Source of the DNA: Methylotenera sp.
Lineage (GTDB): Bacteria; Pseudomonadota; Gammaproteobacteria; Burkholderiales; Methylophilaceae
Assembly: GCA_017880905.1 (NCBI GenBank)
Contig: JADGRO010000031.1
Coordinates: 1-64,000, forward strand
Direction: 5' to 3'
DNA length: 64,000 nt
Below, in pieces: positions 1 through 8,298 of this stretch. Made by a program: the position numbers and the translations under genes. The notes under the pieces are model-generated. The model worked only from the letters and a program-made list of their open reading frames with translations, did no database searches and was not told where the DNA came from. Each line of letters starts with the position of its first letter. Position 1 is the stretch's first letter.

Positions 1-1955
1 ACATCGGTGTCGTTAGCAAGTACGTTGCCAGCAGCAGCTGGCGTACCGGCAAAGACCGTGTTGCCAGGGTTAACCCCTGATTCAACAACGTTCGCCGTGT
101 CAGCCACCGCAATCGGGGCATCGTTGACTGGAGTTACGTTAATAGTTAGAGTATTAGGTACCGTATCAAAGGCACCTGCACTATCTTGCACGCTAAAGGT
201 GAAGTTAGCATAGTTGAGACCATTGGCATTCGCTGCCGGCGTAAATATCAGGTCCCCAGCCGCAATAAGACCTGCTGATATTACTTGACCTGCAACTACA
301 GGATTGCCATTGAGTGTCAAAGTACCATTGGTCGGTAGGCTATCTATGCGCACTGCATTGAGCGTTTGTGCTACATCCGGATCAAAAAAAGCAAAGTCAC
401 CTGTACCTAGTGTGAGTGATGTGTCTTCCAATGTAGTTTTTGTGATGTCTGCACTATCTGGCGGATTGTTGTTACCGACATTGACCGTGAGCGTACCTAC
501 GCTGCTTAAACCACCAGGATCAGTTACGGTATAGGTAATGATAACAGGACCAGTTACGCCAATAGTAGGTGTAAAATTAATTGTGCCGTCAGGATTAAGT
601 GTAACGGCACCTTGTGCAGGGTTAGCAAGCACGGGCGCACTCACGGTGAGTTGCGCATTCGTATTGTCAACATCAGTGTCGTTGGCTTTAACATCAATAT
701 TGTTAATTGGTGTGTTAATCGGGGTGCTAGCCAAATCAGGGTTAGCCACCGGTGCGTCATTCACTGGATTTACTGTAATTGGCGTAGTGGCCACAGGTGA
801 AGTCAAGCCGCCATTATCTGTAACGGTAAATGGGATATTTACCGACCCATTAAAATCAGGTGCAGGATGAAAAATTAAACCTGCTGCCTGAGCTGGCGTG
901 AGTGGCGCACCAGCAACTACAGGCGTAACGCCATCTGCTAAAGTGAGTATACCCTGACCAACTGGCGGTAAACCTGTAACTGTAACGCTAGCAATGGTGC
1001 CGTCTATATCTGTACCTGTAAGGCTCACTGGGATTGGGGTGTCTTCGTTGCCAGTGGCAGGGGTTACAACCGCTACCGGTGCATCGTTGACTGGAGTGAC
1101 AGTAATATCAGCATTAGCTGGATTAGAAATAGCACCACTGTTGTCTGTTACAGTGAACGGGATATTCACTGTGCCATTAAAGTTAAGGGCTGGGATAAAA
1201 ACCAAACCAGCCGCTTGTGCCGGTGTAAGTACCGTGCTTGTTAAGACAGGAGTAACACCATCGGCCAAGTAAAGTACACCTTGGCTTGCGGGCGGCAAGC
1301 TGGTAACGCTTACTGAAGAAATAGTTCCGTCTGCATCAGTACCAGCAAGGCTTACAGCAATGTTGCCGCCATCTTCATTGCCTGAGGTTGTTGTTGGGGT
1401 TGCAATAGGGCGAATGTTAGATGGGGTAGTACCACCTCCGCCAACAGTGCCTATGCCGTTATCACCTAAATTACCATCATTTAAGAGACGATCGGTAATT
1501 GGATGATCTTGAATATTGGCGTTAAAATTAAAGTTGTAGTTAAAGCCAAATTGATTAAGAACATCGCTAATTCTTAGCAAAGCTACAAAATCAAAGCCAT
1601 GTACATTTACCAAACCGTTGTTGCCGGCTGCAGTTTCATCTAAAACTTCATTAATATCTTTGCCACCTTCGATGGCTTTAATCACTGTTTCAATCGTAGC
1701 AAGGTTTACCGCACCATCAAGGCTATCGAAACCCAGCACATTGGTAAGATCTTCGGTAAAGGAAACCAGCTGCTCTGGACCAATATCCATGGGGCGCCCA
1801 TTGGCCAATTTAAGCTCAACCTCTGCGCCTGGCATGGTTTGTATGGTATCACTCGTCTGTACGGTGTCGCCAAGCTGAAGCTCACGCTTCGCGCCATTAT
1901 CTGTAATGAGGTATGCAGTACCTTTTAGTGCTACTACTTTGCCAATTAATGCCAT
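1..1955 (-). CDS. LapA-like giant repeat adhesin, N-terminal part (runs off left edge)
   Basis: The frame is open without a stop from the ATG at 1955 to the window edge (651 residues seen), with AGGA 8 bases before the ATG. Residues 1-140 match the retention module of type I-secreted giant adhesins: a MALIGKV start, a small beta-rich domain, a TAAG motif at 108-111, then a Gly/Asn-rich linker. Two tandem repeats of about 105 residues follow (about 1412-1075 and 1075-745), each with a TDADGT/TDIDGT motif, LTPAQAAGL, and ending NDAPVA. Ig/cadherin-like domains rich in Asn, Asp and Thr come next. Family knowledge: such proteins stay threaded in the outer-membrane pore by the retention module and are freed by LapG cleavage. 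LapG, LapD, LapB and LapC homologues lie within 12 kb. The total length and C-terminal secretion signal lie outside the window. Confidence 0.9.
   Translation of the reverse strand, partial: MALIGKVVALKGTAYLITDNGAKRELQLGDTVQTSDTIQTMPGAEVELKLANGRPMDIGPEQLVSFTEDLTNVLGFDSLDGAVNLATIETVIKAIEGGKDINEVLDETAAGNNGLVNVHGFDFVALLRISDVLNQFGFNYNFNFNANIQDHPITDRLLNDGNLGDNGIGTVGGGGTTPSNIRPIATPTTTSGNEDGGNIAVSLAGTDADGTISSVSVTSLPPASQGVLYLADGVTPVLTSTVLTPAQAAGLVFIPALNFNGTVNIPFTVTDNSGAISNPANADITVTPVNDAPVAVVTPATGNEDTPIPVSLTGTDIDGTIASVTVTGLPPVGQGILTLADGVTPVVAGAPLTPAQAAGLIFHPAPDFNGSVNIPFTVTDNGGLTSPVATTPITVNPVNDAPVANPDLASTPINTPINNIDVKANDTDVDNTNAQLTVSAPVLANPAQGAVTLNPDGTINFTPTIGVTGPVIITYTVTDPGGLSSVGTLTVNVGNNNPPDSADITKTTLEDTSLTLGTGDFAFFDPDVAQTLNAVRIDSLPTNGTLTLNGNPVVAGQVISAGLIAAGDLIFTPAANANGLNYANFTFSVQDSAGAFDTVPNTLTINVTPVNDAPIAVADTANVVESGVNPGNTVFAGTPAAAGNVLANDTD
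1623..1634 (-). other. predicted LapG cleavage site (TAAG) in the adhesin
   Basis: These bases encode Thr-Ala-Ala-Gly, residues 108-111 of the adhesin. In Pseudomonas fluorescens LapA the protease LapG cuts in a TAAG motif at almost the same distance from the N-terminus. That cleavage happens here is inference from motif, position and the LapG gene about 4 kb away. Confidence 0.75.
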
Positions 1956-2161
1956 GATCAGATCCTAAATAAATTATTTGCAGGCTTGATGCCTTTTTCC
2001 ACAATCGCATTAAATACCTTTTTTAGGTAGAAAACTATTGTACCAATGGCCAATACGGCTCACTCAGCCAGTTTTTTTGGAAATGCCATACAAAAACCAT
2101 CTTTATTCATCAATATGATTGCCCCATAATGACCGATAATTATTGGGTACTTAAATTACGG

Positions 2162-2231
2162 ATTTCAGTCCGAAAAACTAAAAACCCCGCCTGCCTATTA
2201 GGGGTTAAAACTACCGATTGCGGACTGAAAT
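2162..2231. repeat. 11-bp inverted repeat framing a hairpin
   Basis: ATTTCAGTCCG at 2162-2172 is repeated exactly in inverted orientation at 2221-2231. Between the arms sits a smaller hairpin (AACCCC 2183-2188 with GGGGTT 2201-2206). The whole could fold as one RNA stem in either direction or be a small mobile-element remnant with terminal inverted repeats. A related run (AAAACCCC, then GCCTGTTA) recurs at 2261-2278. Confidence 0.6.
2173..2206 (-). terminator. putative rho-independent terminator after the GGDEF-EAL gene
   Basis: Read on the minus strand, AACCCC and GGGGTT pair around a 12-base loop and are followed by a T-rich tract (TTTAGTTTTT). It lies about 235 bases beyond the stop of the minus-strand GGDEF-EAL gene and about 220 bases before the adhesin start, so it would separate their transcripts. 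Confidence 0.5.
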
Positions 2232-2440
2232 TAAGCTTGAAAGCTATGCCAAATCTAGAGAAAACCCCTAGCCTGTTAATACTTTTTATTATAATAAAAT
2301 CAATTAGTTATGCCACGAACGTGACAATGTCAACTTACGACCCATTCCAGTCAGATGTTCGGGCCTAGAATGCTTAGCCATTCAGAATAAATCTGGGAAC
2401 TGGACTGAGCATATTTTGATGCCTTGATAGCGTATATCCT

Positions 2441-5400
2441 TTACGAACTCTTCAATCTTGCCTCGAACTCTTCAACTGGCACCGGCCTGCCGAACAGGTA
2501 ACCCTGATAAAGAGCACATCCATGTAGTTCCAGGAATGCGCGCTGATCTACCGTTTCCACCCCTTCGGCAATAACCTCTATTCCCAAGTTGCCGGCCAAG
2601 CCTATAATGGCCTGCACGACGGTCGTATCACTATGTTTCATGCCGATGTTGCGTACGAAGGACTGGTCGATCTTCAACTGGTCGAGTGGCAACTGCGTTA
2701 GATAAGCCAGCGATGAATAGCCAGTGCCGAAGTCATCCATGGAGAAATGTACGCCAATCTTTTTGAGTGCCTGCATCTTGACGATGGTTTCATCAATGTT
2801 GTCCAGCACTACGCTCTCCGTGAGTTCGAGCTTGAGCTTGAACTTGAGCCGGTCATATTTGAGCGCATGCCGGCGCAGCGTCTGACGCACTTGCTTGACG
2901 AAATCGGGCTGATGGAACTGGCGTGCACTGACGTTGACGGCAAGACTCAAGCCACATGTGAGTGGGTTAGTTTCCCATGCCTTGATCTGGGCGCAGGCTG
3001 TTTCCAGCACCCACTGTCCGATAGGCAGTATCAGGCCCGTTTCCTCAGCCAGCGGGATGAATTCTAGGGGTGAGATCAGGCCGCGTTGCGGATGTAGCCA
3101 GCGTACCAACACCTCAGCCCCAAGAATATGGCTGGTGTGGTCCACCTGCATTTGGTAATAGAGCTTAATCTGGTTTTCTGCCAGGGCAACACGCAGGTCG
3201 TTTTCCAATGCCGTGCGGGCTTCCAGTGCCAACTGCACGGCGGGGTCATAGAAACGCAGAGTGTTGTGCCCGGCGTTTTTCGCCTGGTACATGGCAGCAT
3301 CGGCGCGTTTGAGCAGTTCGTCCGCAGTGGTCTCATGGTTGCGAAACAGGCTGATACCGATGCTGGCGGAATTGTGGTATTCGTAGCCTTCTAGCAAATA
3401 AGGCTGGCTGATGGCAGCGAGGATTTTTTCGCCCACGGCTTCCGTCTGGGCAGCGGCTTTTTGGGTGTCTTCACTCAGCTCTTCCAGTATGATAATGAAC
3501 TCATCGCCGCCTAGCCTAGCCGCAGTGTCCTCCTTACGCACACAGGCTTGCAGCCGTTTAGCTACCTCGATCAGCAACAGGTCGCCAATGTTATGGCCCT
3601 TGGTATCGTTGAGAGTCTTGAAGTTGTCAAGGTCGATAAACAGAAGAGCGCCCTGCTTGTGATGACGGGCGCTGGTAGCAAAGCTATGCTGCAGGCGGTC
3701 GTGTAGCAGACGGCGGTTGGGCAGGCCAGTGAGCGGATCGTAAAAGGCAAGCTGTTCGATCTTGTTTTCTGCTGCCTTGCGCCGGGTAATGTCGGAGAAG
3801 GAGCCGATATAGTTGGTGATCTGCCCCTCTGCATTTATCACCGAGGTGATGCTGAGCCATTCCGGATATACCTCGCCATTTTTGCGGCGGTTCCAGATTT
3901 CGCCCTGCCAGTAATGGTCGCGGGTCAGGGTTTCCCACATCTGTCGATAGAACTTGGGGTCCTGCCTCCCAGAATGAAGCATGGCAGGCGTCTGGCCGAT
4001 GGCTTCTTCGGCACTATACCCGGTCAGGCGGGTGAATGACTGGTTGACGCGTAGGATGACATTGTTAGCATCGGTGACCATGATGCCTTCCTGCGCTTCG
4101 ATAGCGGTGGCGGCGATGCGCAGCTCCTGCTCAGTTCGCTTATGCTCGGTGATATCGCGGAAATACCAGACGCGTCCATAATACTTGTCGTCCGCTCCAA
4201 CAACCGGAGCGGAATATCGATCAATGACCCTTCCATCTTTTAGCTGTAATTCCTCGCGATTCTTTTCGTTGCGATGCTCATATAGATAATTCACCCGGGC
4301 GACAAATGCTTCTGAATTCTCGACTTGGTCAACAACTAATTGGAGCACGGGTGCATCCAGACGTGCGCTCACAAGCTGCGGAGGGAGCCGCCATAAGTCA
4401 ATGAATTGTTGATTGTAGGAGATGATTTGTTCGTTCTCGTCGACCACCAGGATGGCATCGAGTGAAGTCTCCTGCTGAGTCTTGAGTATCGTGTTTTTGA
4501 ATTCTATTTCCTGCTCCGTCCGCTTGCGCTGGGTGATATTGCGGCAGGAAGCAAAAATATAGCTGTATCCGGCCAACTCCACACCGGAGGAGCTGATCTC
4601 GACATTGATTAATACGCCATCTTTGCGGCGGTGCACGGTCTCAATCATGTTGCTTTTGCCGATTAATTCACTGAGAATCAGCCGCAACTCTTCGGACGAA
4701 TATTGCACATCCCAGTCAGCCACGTTAAGGCGTACCACCTCTTCTTGCGTGTAGCCCAACATGCGGCAGAAGGCATCATTGGCCTCCACGATATTACCCT
4801 CCAGGTCCATCATGCAGATACCGTCAAAGGAAGTCCGCATTAGTAGTTGGTGGCGTAGTACCAATGCCAAGGTTATTTGCTCGTCCTGCTTGTGCTCGGA
4901 TTTACGAGCAAAGTTGTCGAGCGCAAAGCTAATATCCCTAGCCATTTCAACCAGCAAGTCGCTTTCAGCTTCGTCAAAAGCATTGACCTCATCAGAATAT
5001 AGGGTAAATGCGCCGATGGCGGCACCGTTTCTTTGCAAGGGTATTGAAGCTGAAGAGCGCCAGTTGAAGTGTGCAGCGCGTTCATGCCAAGGTGTGGTTA
5101 TTGGGTCATTAAGGAAATCTTGACACCAGAACGGACGGTTCTCGCGGATTGCAGTGCCGGTTGGGCCTTGCCCTAATGGGCTGTCGGCATCAACCGAGAT
5201 TTCTATGTCTTGTAAGTACTCTATGCCTTCGCCGAAAGTAGCGGCTGGTCTAACCATGTGGGTGTCGGGGTCAGTGAGGCTGACACATGCCATCTTCATG
5301 CCGCCGAACCGTACCGCGGCGCGGCAGACTTGCATGAAGAGCTTTTCCTCGCTGTTGCATTGCGCGACGGCCTTGTTGCACTGACTCAGTGCGGTAAAGA

Positions 5401-5452
5401 GCTGTGACATCCGCAGGATTTTCGCGCTGGCAGCATTGGTAGGGCTTAGCAT
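2441..5452 (-). CDS. GAF-PAS-PAS-PAS-GGDEF-EAL c-di-GMP enzyme
   Basis: A 1003-residue cytoplasmic sensor with no membrane segment. Order: GAF (about 15-180), PAS 1 (205-310), PAS 2 (330-440), PAS 3 (450-565), GGDEF (about 580-745) and EAL (about 755-1000). The cyclase motif GGDEF is intact at 648-652. The phosphodiesterase domain keeps EVL at 780-782 (in place of EAL), DDFGTG around 906 and EGVE, so both activities are possible. The ATG at 5452 has AGGAG 10 bases upstream, inside a perfect palindrome. Lying between the adhesin and lapG, it is a likely local supplier or remover of the c-di-GMP read by LapD. By eye the gene is visibly richer in G and C than lapG/lapD and may be a later arrival. 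What the GAF and PAS domains sense is unknown. Confidence 0.93.
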   Translation of the reverse strand: MLSPTNAASAKILRMSQLFTALSQCNKAVAQCNSEEKLFMQVCRAAVRFGGMKMACVSLTDPDTHMVRPAATFGEGIEYLQDIEISVDADSPLGQGPTGTAIRENRPFWCQDFLNDPITTPWHERAAHFNWRSSASIPLQRNGAAIGAFTLYSDEVNAFDEAESDLLVEMARDISFALDNFARKSEHKQDEQITLALVLRHQLLMRTSFDGICMMDLEGNIVEANDAFCRMLGYTQEEVVRLNVADWDVQYSSEELRLILSELIGKSNMIETVHRRKDGVLINVEISSSGVELAGYSYIFASCRNITQRKRTEQEIEFKNTILKTQQETSLDAILVVDENEQIISYNQQFIDLWRLPPQLVSARLDAPVLQLVVDQVENSEAFVARVNYLYEHRNEKNREELQLKDGRVIDRYSAPVVGADDKYYGRVWYFRDITEHKRTEQELRIAATAIEAQEGIMVTDANNVILRVNQSFTRLTGYSAEEAIGQTPAMLHSGRQDPKFYRQMWETLTRDHYWQGEIWNRRKNGEVYPEWLSITSVINAEGQITNYIGSFSDITRRKAAENKIEQLAFYDPLTGLPNRRLLHDRLQHSFATSARHHKQGALLFIDLDNFKTLNDTKGHNIGDLLLIEVAKRLQACVRKEDTAARLGGDEFIIILEELSEDTQKAAAQTEAVGEKILAAISQPYLLEGYEYHNSASIGISLFRNHETTADELLKRADAAMYQAKNAGHNTLRFYDPAVQLALEARTALENDLRVALAENQIKLYYQMQVDHTSHILGAEVLVRWLHPQRGLISPLEFIPLAEETGLILPIGQWVLETACAQIKAWETNPLTCGLSLAVNVSARQFHQPDFVKQVRQTLRRHALKYDRLKFKLKLELTESVVLDNIDETIVKMQALKKIGVHFSMDDFGTGYSSLAYLTQLPLDQLKIDQSFVRNIGMKHSDTTVVQAIIGLAGNLGIEVIAEGVETVDQRAFLELHGCALYQGYLFGRPVPVEEFEARLKSS

Positions 5453-5453
5453 A

Positions 5454-5483
5454 ATAGAATTTCTCCTATAGGAGAAATTCTAT
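5454..5483. promoter_or_regulatory. perfect 30-bp palindrome over the ribosome binding site
   Basis: The 30 bases equal their own reverse complement, with half-site ATAGAATTTCTCCTA. It ends 2 bases before the ATG (5452, minus strand) of the GGDEF-EAL gene and contains that gene's AGGAG. In RNA it would bury the ribosome binding site in a hairpin. As DNA it could be a dimeric repressor operator. Seen directly; function inferred. Confidence 0.7.
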
Positions 5484-5585
5484 ACTAGACGCTTTATAAA
5501 TGGAATGCAACGGCAGGAAATTAGGAGTAGAGATCTGACGGCGGTTTAAATCCCCCAAAGAAAGTCGCCTGCCGATACTAATGCG

Positions 5586-6326
5586 GTGTGGCTGGTGTAT
5601 CATCGATGGAAACTTGGAGCAAACATCATTTCAGGCTTTAAAAAACTATTCACACACTCAAAGCAAATCAACGGTATCGTTTCATTGATGATGCTGTTGA
5701 TTTGCTTTACAGGTATTTATGCAGCAGGTTACGATTTTAGCAAGTTTAGCAGCCTAGCAAGACAAAGATATGGTGAAGAAGCGTATAAAACCACCTTAGA
5801 ACTGCAGGAGTTAATTACAGCTTTAAAATCGGCCCCTGAAACAGAAAAACTCAAACAAATTAATGATTTTTTTAACCGAAAAATTAATTTTGCAGAAGAC
5901 ATTGATGTTTGGGGACAATCCGATTATTGGGCAACTCCATTAGAATCTTTAGGTCGTCAAGCTGGGGATTGCGAAGATTATAGTATTGCCAAATATACGT
6001 TTTTGAAAATTCTCAATGTGCCTGATGACAAATTAAGGTTGACTTATGTTAGAGCAGAAATAATGAATCAAGACAGAAGAGTTGTGCTGGCACATATGGT
6101 GCTCAGCTACTATGCAACACCACAATCCGAACCGCTGATTTTAGATAGTTTAGTACCCGAAATTATGCCATCATCAGCAAGAAAAGATTTGACGCCAATT
6201 TTTAGTTTTAACGATAAAGGCCTATGGGTGGGTGCCAGCAATAAATCTAAAGGCGATTCAACCTCTCACCTATCGAGATGGCGAGATGTATTAACACGTA
6301 TTCAAGCAGATGGAATAACTAATTGA
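5586..6326 (+). CDS. lapG: LapG-type periplasmic cysteine protease
   Basis: Bacterial transglutaminase-like cysteine peptidase (family with DUF920) that clips the retention module off a surface adhesin. The triad is visible as C129 (in GDCEDYS), H170 (in VVLAHM) and D187 (in LILDSL), counted from the GTG at 5586. One hydrophobic segment (about 31-47) is a signal or anchor. The start is uncertain: no ATG lies ahead of the hydrophobic segment, GTG codons occur at 5586 and 5595, and neither has a strong ribosome binding site. It lies 15 bases upstream of lapD, the usual lapG-lapD pairing. LapG proteases are calcium dependent in studied species. The expected substrate is the adhesin at the left edge. 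Confidence 0.9.
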   Translation: MWLVYHRWKLGANIISGFKKLFTHSKQINGIVSLMMLLICFTGIYAAGYDFSKFSSLARQRYGEEAYKTTLELQELITALKSAPETEKLKQINDFFNRKINFAEDIDVWGQSDYWATPLESLGRQAGDCEDYSIAKYTFLKILNVPDDKLRLTYVRAEIMNQDRRVVLAHMVLSYYATPQSEPLILDSLVPEIMPSSARKDLTPIFSFNDKGLWVGASNKSKGDSTSHLSRWRDVLTRIQADGITN

Positions 6327-6341
6327 AAGTAAGGAATTGAT

Positions 6342-8267
6342 ATGTCACTCATCAAACAACTTTGGCTAGCGATATTGTTTACAGTCACTGTAGCTTCTAC
6401 CGGTAGCTTTATTTTAAGCACGCTATCGAGTAAAAACTATTTAGAAGAACAATTACAAATGAAAAATATTGATAATGTTACTTCGCTTGCACTCTCTATG
6501 TCGCAAATGAAAAAGGACTCTGTCACGCTAGATTTACTGTTATCAGCACAGTTTGATTCTGGCCACTATCGCTACATTGGCCTATTTGACCCAAACGGAA
6601 AATTGATTAGCGAGCGCGTTAATGCTAGCAGCCAAACCAAAGCACCCAAATGGTTTATTAAACTCGTTCCCATTAAAGTGCATGCCGGTATGGCAGATGT
6701 ACAAAATGGCTGGCAACAATATGGCTCATTAACATTAGAAAGTGATGTTAGTTTTGCCTACGATAAGCTTTGGGATGCGACTTTACTGATTGCCCTGTGG
6801 ACATTTCTGATTGGCCTGCTTGCTTGTTATGTCGGCGGAGAAATCTTGCGGAAAATACTTAGTCCGCTTGACGAAGTCGTCAACCAGGCCAAAGCGATCG
6901 GTGAAGACCGATTCATTACTATTGAAGAACCTAAAACGCTGGAATTTAAAGCGGTAGTGCATGAAATGAACAATCTTTCAAACCGCATCAAAGAGACCGT
7001 AACCAAGGAATCGGCACGCTTAGAAGAGCTGCGTCTCAAAAATAATTATGACGACGTCACTGGCCTGATGAACCGTGATTATTTTGTGAATACCATGGAA
7101 GCTAACATAAGTCATGACGAATACAATGAAGGTGCTTTAGTAATATTTAGGCTTTCTAACTTGGCACAACTAGATGGAGCCATGGGTTACCCGCAGGCCA
7201 ATGCCTTACTCAGGAGCATCAGTGGCGCGCTAGAAGCGCAATGTAGCGAGGATTCATCGCTCACTGCAGGCAGGTTAAGTGGAACCGAATTTGCCGTATT
7301 CTGTAAACGAAACACTGACGAATTTGCGCTTGCCAATAAGCTTAAACAAGCTGTTAGCAGAGCGGCTAAAATTGACAATGCGGAGCTAACGGCGCGTTTC
7401 TTGGTAGTGACCACAAAAGCAAGAAAAATGGATGAGACAGCTTCATTATTTAAAGCGCTTGAGTTCGTCTTGAACCTTTCCAGCTTAAGTGAAGAAAATT
7501 ATCTTCGCGTTATTAACGCAAGCAGTATCGTGGTAACAGAAAATAACAATCTGGTGGAATGGAAAACACAACTCAGTGACGCACTTACCAATAAAAGAAT
7601 CAAGCTCGAACACTATCCTGTAATTACCACGGAAGGTACGCTAATACATAATGAGAGCCCGGTAAGGCTACAATTAGAAGAAAATGGAAAATGGCTGTGT
7701 GCGGGGGAATTTATTAATTGGGCGACGCAACTCAACCTGATTAAAACCATAGACGAATTGGTGCTAGAAACGGCTATTGTATTATTGGCCGAAGGCGCTA
7801 GTCCCATGTGTTTAAACGTATCTGCAAGCGCGATGTGTGATCGCAAATATACTCAAAAAGCAGTAAAACTTATCAAACAACATCTACAACACCCAAATCT
7901 TTTAAGCTTTGAAGTTTCTGAAATCGCTGCATTTGATCATCTAAACGAATTCAAACAATTCTGCAACAAACTAAAAGCTGTGGGTTGTCATGTTGGCGTT
8001 GAGCATGTTGGCTTACGTATTTCTCGCTTAGGCGAACTGCACGATATTGGCTTAGACTATATTAAATTTGATGCCTCAATTGTGCGCGGAATCAATACTA
8101 ACGAGACCAATAAAACGCTTCTAAGAGGCTTGTGTATGGTCGCTCACTCTATTGGTGTACAAGCAATTGCAGAAGGTGTTAACAACGATGATGAAATTGA
8201 ATCACTCAAGGAAGTCGGCATTGATGGCTTGACAGGCCCTGGCGTTAAATTCCAACAAACGCACTAA
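6342..8267 (+). CDS. lapD: LapD-type c-di-GMP receptor controlling LapG
   Basis: A 641-residue inner-membrane receptor, close to the 648 of P. fluorescens LapD. TM1 (about 7-27), periplasmic output domain (28-143), TM2 (about 145-166), HAMP/helix (165-230), GGDEF-like (232-385), EAL-like (400-640). The output loop GWQQYG places W124 where LapD uses a Trp to hold LapG. Both enzymatic domains are degenerate: SGTEF at 313-317 replaces GGDEF, and the EAL and DDFGTG motifs are lost (NESP; EHVGLRIS). This is expected of a receptor that binds c-di-GMP without making or cutting it. GGAATTG precedes the ATG. Likely cotranscribed with lapG. Confidence 0.93.
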   Translation: MSLIKQLWLAILFTVTVASTGSFILSTLSSKNYLEEQLQMKNIDNVTSLALSMSQMKKDSVTLDLLLSAQFDSGHYRYIGLFDPNGKLISERVNASSQTKAPKWFIKLVPIKVHAGMADVQNGWQQYGSLTLESDVSFAYDKLWDATLLIALWTFLIGLLACYVGGEILRKILSPLDEVVNQAKAIGEDRFITIEEPKTLEFKAVVHEMNNLSNRIKETVTKESARLEELRLKNNYDDVTGLMNRDYFVNTMEANISHDEYNEGALVIFRLSNLAQLDGAMGYPQANALLRSISGALEAQCSEDSSLTAGRLSGTEFAVFCKRNTDEFALANKLKQAVSRAAKIDNAELTARFLVVTTKARKMDETASLFKALEFVLNLSSLSEENYLRVINASSIVVTENNNLVEWKTQLSDALTNKRIKLEHYPVITTEGTLIHNESPVRLQLEENGKWLCAGEFINWATQLNLIKTIDELVLETAIVLLAEGASPMCLNVSASAMCDRKYTQKAVKLIKQHLQHPNLLSFEVSEIAAFDHLNEFKQFCNKLKAVGCHVGVEHVGLRISRLGELHDIGLDYIKFDASIVRGINTNETNKTLLRGLCMVAHSIGVQAIAEGVNNDDEIESLKEVGIDGLTGPGVKFQQTH

Positions 8268-8298
8268 CTGTTCTAGTGCTAAGGCGTTCTACTAAGAT

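Larger units (their letters stand above)
1956..2440. other. intergenic region upstream of the adhesin
   Basis: This 485-base gap separates the adhesin start from the end of the upstream GGDEF-EAL gene on the same strand. It holds a nested inverted repeat at 2162-2231 containing a terminator-like hairpin. The roughly 200 bases next to the adhesin ATG should contain its promoter and leader, but no convincing -35/-10 pair or riboswitch was found. A 79-codon plus-strand reading frame at 2129-2368 has no recognisable content and is probably chance. Confidence 0.6.

Noticed and set aside
745-1412. Tandem repeat in the adhesin gene as a separate mobile or satellite element
   Set aside because: The period of about 105 residues is in frame and explained by repeated Ig/cadherin-like protein domains.
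2129-2368. 79-codon plus-strand reading frame in the gap upstream of the adhesin
   Set aside because: It spans the nested inverted repeat, has no ribosome site or recognisable content, and is best explained by chance.
1956-2440. Possible c-di-GMP riboswitch upstream of the adhesin
   Set aside because: The conserved GEMM core elements were looked for on both strands and not found.
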